NCBI GenBank assembly: GCA_035999765.1
Contig: CP108521.1
Coordinates: forward strand, 8,122,001 to 8,186,000
Length of the DNA stretch: 64,000 bases
Reading direction: 5' to 3'
DNA from: Streptomyces sp. NBC_01231
Lineage (GTDB): Bacteria > Actinomycetota > Actinomycetes > Streptomycetales > Streptomycetaceae
Position numbers and translations under genes: made by a program. Under the pieces are notes generated by a model, which did not search any database, was not told the origin of the DNA, and was given only the letters and a program-made list of their open reading frames with translations. Each line of letters opens with the position of its first letter. The first letter of the stretch is position 1. This document shows, piece after piece, positions 36,017 through 42,554 of the stretch.

Positions 36017-36730
36017 ATGCGCTGGTGGCGTCGCTCGTCCCGGGATGTGGAGCCCCGTCTGATGGGGCATCTGCGTGCCACCGTCTGGGGGCCTGCCGAG
36101 TTCGTCGGCCTTCCTCCGTGGTGGCTGGCCGGGGAGGGCGTTCTCGCGGCGGCGCTGGCCGTCGCGGGCATTGTCGGCACGTCCGTCTTCGGGGCCTGGA
36201 CGGGGCGCCCGGGGATGGCCGACGGCGCGGTCGGCCTGGTGTGTGCGCTCGCGCTCGTTGTCCATCTGATCGTGGTGCGGGCGGGCCGGGCGCTGGTGGG
36301 CGTCGTCGCCGTGCTCGCGGCGTGCCTCGCGGCGCAGGCGCCGCAGGCCGCCGCCGGCGTCGTACTGGCGGAGCAGGGGCAGGTGCAGTCCGTGGTGGTG
36401 ACGTCGGTGCGGGACGAGGGGGCGGTGCGGGGCGGCCGTGGCCGCTATCTCTGCTCCGTGGCCGACGGGCGTGGGGTGCCGCTGCAGGTGCGAGTCTGGC
36501 GTGGCTGTGGGCAGGCCACCCGCCCCGGGGACGCCCTCGCCGTCGTCTACGACCCGCGGGGCCGGGTGCCTCCGCGCGGTGTCGGGGCGGGTGTGGGGGC
36601 GTTGCGTGCGTTGCTCGGCCTGAGCGGGTGGGCGGCCACTCTCGCCGCGGCGACGGTCGTCGCGGTCGTGCGCTCGTACCGGATGACCGTCCCGTCGGCC
36701 GGCCGACGGGACGGCGCCGGCACCGAATGA
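36017..36730 (+). CDS. membrane protein of unknown function
   Basis: A 237-residue protein with about four hydrophobic segments: three in the N-terminal half (AGEGVLAAALAVAGIVG, GAVGLVCALALVVHLIVV, ALVGVVAVLAACLAAQA) and one near the C-terminus (GWAATLAAATVVAVV). An extracytoplasmic-looking beta domain lies between the third and fourth (QSVVVTSVRDEGAVRGG, YLCSVADGRGVPLQVRV). The start is supported by a GA-rich site. A perfect operator lies just upstream. Its stop directly abuts the stop of the DUF4142 gene on the other strand. The family was not recognised. Confidence 0.65.
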   Translation: MRWWRRSSRDVEPRLMGHLRATVWGPAEFVGLPPWWLAGEGVLAAALAVAGIVGTSVFGAWTGRPGMADGAVGLVCALALVVHLIVVRAGRALVGVVAVLAACLAAQAPQAAAGVVLAEQGQVQSVVVTSVRDEGAVRGGRGRYLCSVADGRGVPLQVRVWRGCGQATRPGDALAVVYDPRGRVPPRGVGAGVGALRALLGLSGWAATLAAATVVAVVRSYRMTVPSAGRRDGAGTE

Positions 36731-37471
36731 TCATCCGGCTGACGGGCTGGGGGTCGGGGAGGAGGTGTTGATGTTGAGGTCAGGGCGGGCGGCGAGGACG
36801 ACGATGGGGGCTCCGGGCTGGGGCGGGGGCGGAGTGAGCTGGTCCTTGGGCAGCTTGGGCGGGGTGGACTGCTGGAAGTTGACCTGTTCGCTGTTGATCA
36901 CGCCGGTGTTCTCCAGGACGGTGATGTGGTCCAGGACGGTGTCGTTGGCGAGGTCGGCGAGCTGACGGACCAGGGTGTTCCTGGTGGTCGCGCGGATTTT
37001 CGCGATGACCGGGAAGATCTGGCCGTGGGTGACGCGCATGATGTTGGCGGCGGTGCTGTCGAACTGCCTGCCGGATTCCGCTGCCGAGGTCGCCACGAAC
37101 TGCTGCTGTTGCGGACTGGCCTGATTGGGCAGCGTGACGTTCAGCATGGGTGCGATCTTGAGGCACATCTTGTCCAGACCTGCGTGCCCGACGATCAGGT
37201 GCTTCCCGGCCTCCCTCATCTCCGGCGTCGAGCCCTTCTTCATGGCGATTTCGCCCAGGGGGTACTCCCACAGACCCGCCGCGCGGACCTTGACGACGAA
37301 GTCGCGGTCCGCCTCCGTCAGCGGGCCGAACTGAGTGTTGGCGATGATGCGGGAAGTGTCGCTCGATGTGGTCTGGATGCCGAGCATGGCCGGGTAGGCG
37401 AGAGCGCTGAGGGTCAGGCCGAGAGCGCCGATCACGAAGACCGTTCCTATCCTGCTGGGCGATGTGGGCAT
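36731..37471 (-). CDS. DUF4142 exported protein
   Basis: A 246-residue exported protein with an uncleaved or weak signal helix (TVFVIGALGLTLSALAYPAM). A four-helix DUF4142 domain follows, ferritin-like in shape (LTEADRDFVVKVRAAGLWEY, GKHLIVGHAGLDKMCLKIAP, QFDSTAANIMRVTHGQ and RQLADLANDTVLDHITVLEN). A Pro-rich tail ends it. Members are stress-induced and of uncertain function. The start at 37471 precedes the signal helix. An imperfect operator site lies 65 bp upstream. Confidence 0.8.
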   Translation of the reverse strand: MPTSPSRIGTVFVIGALGLTLSALAYPAMLGIQTTSSDTSRIIANTQFGPLTEADRDFVVKVRAAGLWEYPLGEIAMKKGSTPEMREAGKHLIVGHAGLDKMCLKIAPMLNVTLPNQASPQQQQFVATSAAESGRQFDSTAANIMRVTHGQIFPVIAKIRATTRNTLVRQLADLANDTVLDHITVLENTGVINSEQVNFQQSTPPKLPKDQLTPPPPQPGAPIVVLAARPDLNINTSSPTPSPSAG

Positions 37472-37907
37472 GGGTGCCTCCGGACGAGAGGAGTGCGGAC
37501 GACAAGAGGTACGGATGTGCGGCGTCCCCGGATCATTGCAGCAGGCAAATTTTGCACGAGGTGGCGTGATGTGCGTCACAGTCCTCGCCGCGGAGTGACA
37601 GTCGGCCGGGGGGGCCACGGGTATCGGTCGGTACACCCTCGGGCGGGGTGAGGGCGGTGACGGGCCTTCAGGATCGGTGCAGGGGAGGCGTGATCTGCGA
37701 GACCGGCAGTCTGGGGCGGTCTCCTGGGGAGGGTCTGGCCGAAGCCGAGGGAGCCGGTGTTCAGAATCGCGGGGCGCCGCCGTTCGACGGCCGGTCCGCC
37801 GCAGCGGGTCGACAAAGCCCCTCGGGCGCGCGGCGGAGGTCGCTCCGCCCCTCAGAACATCGGGTGCGTGGGTTCCTGCCGACTCCGGAGGCAGCCACGG
37901 GCCGTAC
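37472..37907. other. intergenic region with operator site 4
   Basis: No supported gene. The operator-like palindrome lies near the left end. The remaining 340 bp contain only open frames of unlikely composition without family similarity. Confidence 0.4.
37536..37548. promoter_or_regulatory. palindromic operator site 4, one mismatch
   Basis: TTGCAGCAGGCAA, with one base different from the TTGCA-N3-TGCAA pattern. It is 65 bp upstream of the DUF4142 gene. Confidence 0.5.
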
Positions 37908-38345
37908 TCAGGACGCGCCCCCCGAAGCGAGATGGGTGGTCACACCCGCCCGCTCCGCAGTGGCCCGGAGAACCCCGCTGGCTCGGGTGAACTGCACGTC
38001 GATACCGGCCAGGGGCAGAGTCCGGCGAATACTCAGCAGGGTGTACAGACCCGGGTAGTCGCAGAAGGTGATGCCCGACAGGTCCAGCACCAGCAAGTCA
38101 CCGGCGGAGTGGGCGGCGAGCACCGCCAGATGCTCTCGGAGTGCATGCGCGGTGTCGGCGTCGAGCTCTCCCGCGAGATGCAACTCCAGTCGCGACGGAA
38201 GGCGTCCTCCGCTCTCCCGATGGACGGACAGTCTCGAGGGCGAAGCTGCTTCATGGGGCTCTTGCAGCCTGGTCGACTCGTTGCCGCCCGTTGGTGCGGC
38301 ACCGACTGTCTCGTCATCCTGCGGGTCGGGCTGAGGTGGTGGCAT
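37908..38345 (-). CDS. STAS-domain protein (anti-anti-sigma factor-like)
   Basis: A 145-residue protein. A disordered Pro/Asp-rich N-terminus of about 40 residues precedes a STAS domain with RLELHLAGELDADTAHALRE, LLVLDLSGITFCDYPGLYTL and a C-terminal helix. In SpoIIAA-like proteins a Ser at the position after the conserved D is phosphorylated. Here the sequence is FCDYPGL rather than the common DSSGL, so the usual phosphorylated Ser appears replaced and phosphorylation control may be altered. The ATG at 38345 is the first after the leader-like element; its ribosome-binding site is weak. Confidence 0.8.
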   Translation of the reverse strand: MPPPQPDPQDDETVGAAPTGGNESTRLQEPHEAASPSRLSVHRESGGRLPSRLELHLAGELDADTAHALREHLAVLAAHSAGDLLVLDLSGITFCDYPGLYTLLSIRRTLPLAGIDVQFTRASGVLRATAERAGVTTHLASGGAS

Positions 38346-38374
38346 CTGTTTTCCGGATCGGCTCGGCGATAGTT

Positions 38375-38408
38375 GCCGACCAGACTTCCCGGCGCACCAG
38401 GAAGCATC
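38375..38408 (-). promoter_or_regulatory. partial copy of the antiporter-leader 3' core
   Basis: On the minus strand this reads GCGCCGGGAAGTCTGGTCGG and ends in GC, one substitution in the core plus a short deletion just before it, compared with the leaders at 2423 and 20414. The 5' half of the leader is not recognisable. It lies about 30 bp before the STAS gene start. Confidence 0.4.
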
Positions 38409-38432
38409 AGCAGCGCTTCCACGTCTGCATCT

Positions 38433-38445
38433 TTGCACAGGGTAA
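38433..38445. promoter_or_regulatory. palindromic operator site 5, imperfect
   Basis: TTGCACAGGGTAA, two mismatches to the palindrome. It lies 88 bp upstream of the STAS gene start. Confidence 0.4.
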
Positions 38446-38518
38446 AGATCGGCATCAACACCCGGCGAAGACTTTCGTCCCGCCGACGTGATCGCCGTCA
38501 TCAGGCCCGCACATGTCG

Positions 38519-38560
38519 CCGCCCCGTGCGGGCGGCCGTCCGGCCGCCCGCACGGGGCGG
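38519..38560. terminator. 20-bp perfect hairpin, two-base loop
   Basis: The left arm CCGCCCCGTGCGGGCGGCCG and its exact reverse complement are separated by TC only. Such a stem would form a very stable RNA hairpin on either strand. It can terminate transcription from the small putative gene or from the copper genes read leftward. Confidence 0.65.
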
Positions 38561-38597
38561 GTAAGGACGGTCGGCCGAACCCCCTGCGCTCGAGTCG

Positions 38598-38864
38598 TCA
38601 TCCCCGAGACGCGCACCGCTCGGGCGACGCGGCCCCGCCAGGCGTCGGCTCACTTCCGCGGCAGCCCCTACTTCTCGGATTCCCAGCGATTCCCGCACGC
38701 GCAGCGCCTGGGCCGCCATCCACACCATCGACTTCGACCAGCGCCACCTCGCCCGGACGGTCACCCGTCGCCGAGAGTCGGGCTGCTCCACGAAACCGGA
38801 AGCCGACGGCCAGAACGTCCGCCACGCTGCGTGTGAGGGCACCCGCCTCGCTCCTGACCCACAC
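38598..38864 (-). CDS. possible small gene, unknown
   Basis: An 88-codon frame from a GTG preceded by AGGGG with eight-base spacing. It starts VWVRSEAGALTRSVADVLAV. It ends 38 bp before the 20-bp hairpin and starts 90 bp after operator-like site 6, an arrangement that fits a real transcript. Codon composition is not strongly protein-like in the second half. An overlapping frame from 38842 also has a ribosome-binding site. No homology was recognised. Confidence 0.25.
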   Translation of the reverse strand: MWVRSEAGALTRSVADVLAVGFRFRGAARLSATGDRPGEVALVEVDGVDGGPGAARAGIAGNPRSRGCRGSEPTPGGAASPERCASRG

Positions 38865-38953
38865 CGGACGAGCCCCTGAGTCAGGCGCCCATGGACGACC
38901 GCGGCCTCACCCCCTGATCCCGCCCAGGAGGACCCGGAGACTCAGCGCGCGTT

Positions 38954-38966
38954 TTGTGCAATGCAA
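38954..38966. promoter_or_regulatory. palindromic operator site 6, imperfect
   Basis: TTGTGCAATGCAA, two mismatches in the left half. It lies 21 bp past the stop of the copC-copD gene, so it can only serve a transcript reading leftward, such as the small putative gene at 38598-38864. Confidence 0.4.
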
Positions 38967-38986
38967 GAAGACGGGACGAGGGGTTG

Positions 38987-40861
38987 TCAGGGTCCGATGT
39001 CGACCTGGTGCTCTACGGTGACCTGGTCGACCTCCGACACCCGTACAGTGACCCGCATCGTCCACGTCCCTTCCGTGGGCAGGGTGAGACTGTCGCTTCC
39101 CCAGTAGCCGCGCTCGTCCACGAGCCCCGCATCCAGGGGGCCCACGCCCTGCGAGGTCAGGGTGAAGGCAAGACGCAGTTCGGGCACAGGTACGAGCCCG
39201 CCGTCTGCGCCGTAGACGACCGCCTGGACCGCGTTGCGGCCGACCCGCCCGGGTTCCAGGACGATCTGCACCCTGCCGCTCCCCAGGGGGCCCAGGGTGC
39301 GACTGCCGGTGTCGAAGGGGACCATCGACAAGGACTGAGTGGGCTGACCGGGCACGAGAACCGCCAGTGCAGCTGACTCCTCGGCCGCCCGTCCGGTCTG
39401 CGTCCCGGTCAGCATGGTGGTGAGCATCAGGACCACCATGCCGACCGCCATCTCGGCCAGCACGCACCGGCGCAGCCCGCGCCGCTGCGCTGTCCGCTCC
39501 GTCGGAACCCCGGCCCTGGACGGGACGGTGCCGGAGGGATCGTCCGCCTCCCGGCCGCCCACCGCGATCGGCGCCCGCTCCGGCTCCGGCTCGGGCGCCG
39601 TGAGCAGCCGCCGGGTCCAGCGCCGTGACTGCGCGGCCAGCGCCAGTACCACCAGCACGGTCCACACCTTGAGCGACAGCGTCCGGCCGTACCCGGTGTG
39701 CAGCAGCGCGTCCCAGGATCCCAGCCCGCGCCAGGACTGGTAGACGCCGGTGGCGGCGAGAACCGTCACCGAGACGAACGCCAGCCGGGAGAAGCGGGCG
39801 ACCGCGGCGGGAGGGAGCGGATCGTCCTCCGGCGCCCGGTAGAGGATGGTGAGCAGGGCGGCCAGCCCGCCCAGCCACACCGCCATCGCGAGCAGATGAA
39901 GTGCGGTGGAGACGACCGCCACGGGGACCTGGACGCCGACTGCGGCGTGCTCGGCGACGACCCAGGTCGCTGCCAGGGCCAGGGCGAACAGGACACCGGC
40001 CATCCTCCCGAGTCGGCCGGCGCTTTGCCGGACCCTCCGGTTTTGAACGAGCACGGCCAAGACGAGCAGCAGCACCAGCCGCACCAGCAGGGCGACGCCT
40101 GACCGGGTCTCCATCGTGCCGCGCAGAGACCGCGCGTCGAACACCGCGCCCGGTCCTTCGCCGCTGTCGTACGGTCCGCGGAGCAGCACCAAGGCCAGGG
40201 TGGACAGCGTCAGGACCCACCAGCCGGTCACGAAAAGCCGGCGTACGGCTCGCCGGGCCGTGGCCGTCGGCCAGCAGGCCAGGACGAACACGGCGATGCC
40301 GATGAGCAGGGCCAGTCCCGCGTAGGCGACGTAGCGGGCCGTTTCGTTCAGCGCGCTCGTGGCCCTGGGTACGGTCGGCTGCGCGGTGGCGGCGGGCCCG
40401 GCGGGCGAACGTTTGCCGACGGAGAAGGTGAAGGCTCCGGTCACGGCGTGGCTGTCCGCCGACACCACCCGCCAGGAGACGGTGTAAGTGCCCTGGCCAA
40501 GCCCTCCGGCGAGGCGGACGCGGGCCGTGTTGCCCTGTCCGTCGGCGTGCTCCGGATCACCCGCAGTCGCAGGGCGGTTGTCGGGGCCGAGCACGCGGAC
40601 GGAGTTCTCGACGAGGGCGACGGCTTCGTCGAAGGTCACCGTGATCTGTCCTGGCGCGGTCTTCAGGACGACGCCCTCGCGGGGGTCGCTGCTCGTGAAC
40701 ACGGCGTGCGCGGAGGCCGGGGTCGCGCCGGCGAGGAGAGAGAGGGCGAACGCCACAGCCACGACGAGAAGGGCCCGGTACGTCTGGCGGGCGCCAGGCG
40801 TCGGGCGACGTACGGGAGAGGAGGGCGTTACCCGGACACCGAAGGCGGACGCTCGGTTCAC
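38987..40861 (-). CDS. CopC-CopD fusion copper transport protein
   Basis: A 624-residue membrane protein. The signal peptide ends near ATPASA, leaving a mature CopC domain starting at His (HAVFTSSDPREGVVL). A second His motif, SADSHAVTGAFTFSVG, completes the copper site. Next come about eight helices of CopD (residues 175-430), with GHLLAMAVWLGGLAALL-type sequence and His residues in the helices. A final hydrophilic extracellular domain (about 480-624) follows. It probably imports or handles copper at the membrane. It overlaps the YcnI-like gene by 4 bp and is in one operon with it. Confidence 0.88.
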   Translation of the reverse strand: MNRASAFGVRVTPSSPVRRPTPGARQTYRALLVVAVAFALSLLAGATPASAHAVFTSSDPREGVVLKTAPGQITVTFDEAVALVENSVRVLGPDNRPATAGDPEHADGQGNTARVRLAGGLGQGTYTVSWRVVSADSHAVTGAFTFSVGKRSPAGPAATAQPTVPRATSALNETARYVAYAGLALLIGIAVFVLACWPTATARRAVRRLFVTGWWVLTLSTLALVLLRGPYDSGEGPGAVFDARSLRGTMETRSGVALLVRLVLLLVLAVLVQNRRVRQSAGRLGRMAGVLFALALAATWVVAEHAAVGVQVPVAVVSTALHLLAMAVWLGGLAALLTILYRAPEDDPLPPAAVARFSRLAFVSVTVLAATGVYQSWRGLGSWDALLHTGYGRTLSLKVWTVLVVLALAAQSRRWTRRLLTAPEPEPERAPIAVGGREADDPSGTVPSRAGVPTERTAQRRGLRRCVLAEMAVGMVVLMLTTMLTGTQTGRAAEESAALAVLVPGQPTQSLSMVPFDTGSRTLGPLGSGRVQIVLEPGRVGRNAVQAVVYGADGGLVPVPELRLAFTLTSQGVGPLDAGLVDERGYWGSDSLTLPTEGTWTMRVTVRVSEVDQVTVEHQVDIGP

Positions 40862-41589
40862 CGCGCACCGCCCCGCCCGGCGCGGCGCCGGTTCAGCCGC
40901 CAGGCAAATGCGCCGAACCCGAGCAGGACGGCCGCTGTCCCGGCGGCGATCGGCCCTCCGGGCGGGTTCTCACCCTCCGCGTGCGCCGAGGCATTGGCGT
41001 CGCCGCCGTCAGAGGGGTTTTCGGACGGTGTGCGGGACACCCTCGCGGAAGGCGGGTCTAGGGGCTGCGCGTCGGCGGTCGAGGGCTTCAGCTTCAGTAC
41101 CGGAGCGGGCTGGTCCGACTCCGCTTCCTGCGTGGGCAGTTCGATCCAGCGCGAGATGCTGCCGTCGCCGTAGGTGTCGACGGTCTTGAACACGAGCTCC
41201 TGGACGTCGGGCAACTGCCGCACGGTGATCGCGTGTTCGGCGTCCGCTCCCGTCGCCAGAGCAGGGCCGCCGATCGTGTAGCCGTCCGAGGTGATCTTCA
41301 GAGTCCAGCCCTTCGGGGCGTGCGCGAGCGTCACGTCGTCCGGCTCGATGCCTTTCGGCAGGGCGACGCGCACCCGGGTGAAGCCGGCCGTGTCGGACTC
41401 GGCCTCGGAGGTGAAGGTGAGGGTGACGTTCCGGGCCAGAGCCCTCGGGGCGTCGGCCTCGACCTCCGTGTGGGCGGACGCGGGGTGGGCCAGGACGAAA
41501 GCGGATGTCAGGGCGAGGGTGCCGGCCACGGCGATGCGGCCGAACTCGCGAGCAGCGGGATTCAGGGATTGCACGGAAGACAGGGGCAC
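40858..41589 (-). CDS. YcnI-like DUF1775 copper-binding protein
   Basis: A 243-residue exported protein. The signal peptide ends in ASA, so mature residue His40 (HTEVEADAPRALARNVTLTF) is the N-terminal copper ligand of the DUF1775/YcnI family. The beta domain runs to about residue 155 (QLPDVQELVFKTVDTYGDGS and W at RWIELP). A Ser/Pro-rich linker follows, then a membrane helix (IAAGTAAVLLGFGAFAW) and an Arg-rich tail. YcnI with CopC-CopD is the usual actinobacterial and Bacillus copper set. It overlaps both neighbours in a minus-strand operon. Confidence 0.88.
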   Translation of the reverse strand: MPLSSVQSLNPAAREFGRIAVAGTLALTSAFVLAHPASAHTEVEADAPRALARNVTLTFTSEAESDTAGFTRVRVALPKGIEPDDVTLAHAPKGWTLKITSDGYTIGGPALATGADAEHAITVRQLPDVQELVFKTVDTYGDGSISRWIELPTQEAESDQPAPVLKLKPSTADAQPLDPPSARVSRTPSENPSDGGDANASAHAEGENPPGGPIAAGTAAVLLGFGAFAWRLNRRRAGRGGAR

Positions 41590-42346
41590 GAACGAACTCC
41601 GGAAGCGTCAGGCCGGGCGGGCTTCGACCCGGCCGGGATGATGGCGAAGGGACCGGAACAACGAGGTCTTCCGGTGGCCCCCTGCGCGGCAGCGCACGTT
41701 CCGGCGCTCCGAATCCGATCGGCAGGCAAGTCCCTCGGCACGCCACTCGCCGCAAGACCGGCAGCGCCCGGCGCACCGGGCGCATCAGCAGCTTGACCCA
41801 CAACCGTCTCAGCCGCCCACGCGCGGCCACGATCACGCGTCGTGCCATGCGGGCGTCGGCCGACGCGGCCGTGACGGCCGCGTCGGCCTGGTGCAGCAGC
41901 CATGCCAGGGCGAGCGCAGCGCCCATGTGAACAGCGGTCATAGTGGCGGAGGACTGGTGCCAGGAGTGGCCGTCGCCGGCGGCCGTCACTGAGCCACCGT
42001 TCATCGCATGTACGGCGGGACCGGCGTGGACCGCCGTGTTCCGGTGCCCGTCGGCCGCCCAGGCGAGAGCCAGATGGAGCGCACCCTGCACGGCCAGCGT
42101 GCATCCGACCGTGGCCAGCGGGGAGAAACGACGGCGGGCGGCGGGCCAGGCACCCGCGAACTGCAGGAGCACAAGGGCGGCCACAAGGCGCCACGGCTCT
42201 GCCGCGCCGCCGGCCGCATGGTGGCCGAGGGCGGCGAGGACGCTCCCTGCCAGGGCGAAGACTCCCGCCCGGGCACAGGCGCCCGACGGGTTCGCCCGCT
42301 CTCCCTCTCCCCTTTCCGGGAGGGACACGCAGGCGACCTTTCGCAC
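41009..42346 (-). CDS. His-rich membrane protein; lacks its own early stop
   Basis: The 445-codon frame starts at GTG 42346 behind a strong GGAGGAGGT. Residues 20-150 carry four hydrophobic segments and a His-rich loop (AADGHRNTAVHAGPAVHAMN and GDGHSWHQSS), like the protein at 30281-31051. Homology ends by about residue 245 (GTCLPIGFGAPERALPRRGP). Instead of stopping there, the frame runs on for 581 bp inside the YcnI-like gene in another frame, down to 41009. The original stop may have been lost, so the last 190 residues are probably meaningless. Context suggests copper homeostasis. Confidence 0.55.
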   Translation of the reverse strand: MRKVACVSLPERGEGERANPSGACARAGVFALAGSVLAALGHHAAGGAAEPWRLVAALVLLQFAGAWPAARRRFSPLATVGCTLAVQGALHLALAWAADGHRNTAVHAGPAVHAMNGGSVTAAGDGHSWHQSSATMTAVHMGAALALAWLLHQADAAVTAASADARMARRVIVAARGRLRRLWVKLLMRPVRRALPVLRRVACRGTCLPIGFGAPERALPRRGPPEDLVVPVPSPSSRPGRSPPGLTLPEFVRAPVFRAIPESRCSRVRPHRRGRHPRPDIRFRPGPPRVRPHGGRGRRPEGSGPERHPHLHLRGRVRHGRLHPGARRPAERHRAGRRDARARPEGLDSEDHLGRLHDRRPCSGDGSGRRTRDHRAAVARRPGARVQDRRHLRRRQHLALDRTAHAGSGVGPARSGTEAEALDRRRAAPRPAFREGVPHTVRKPL

Positions 42347-42522
42347 GTCTACCTCCTCCCAGGCTCGACCGTCCCCGATGCGTCGGCGCACCCCTTCATG
42401 GTGCGGGTACGGCGGCGGATCCCCCAGCGTTCACTCTCCTGGCCTCGCAGTGCCGCCCGCCCGTCGTCCTCACCGAAGGCCGTCACCAGCGGATGTGCTC
42501 GCATCGCCCCACTTGACATGCT

Positions 42523-42535
42523 TTGCATAATGCAA
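42523..42535. promoter_or_regulatory. palindromic operator site 7, perfect, in the CLC promoter
   Basis: TTGCATAATGCAA lies 19 bp before the ATG of the CLC gene. TTGACA at 42513-42518 just upstream looks like a -35 box, so the palindrome would sit in the promoter spacer, a typical repressor position. It is identical to site 3. Confidence 0.75.
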
Positions 42536-42554
42536 AAGTACGGAAGGGGCAGCA

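Noticed and set aside
33540..36734. 1064-codon minus-strand open frame
   Set aside because: It runs antisense through the phosphatase, MarR and membrane-protein genes and has Pro/Arg-rich composition without a domain.
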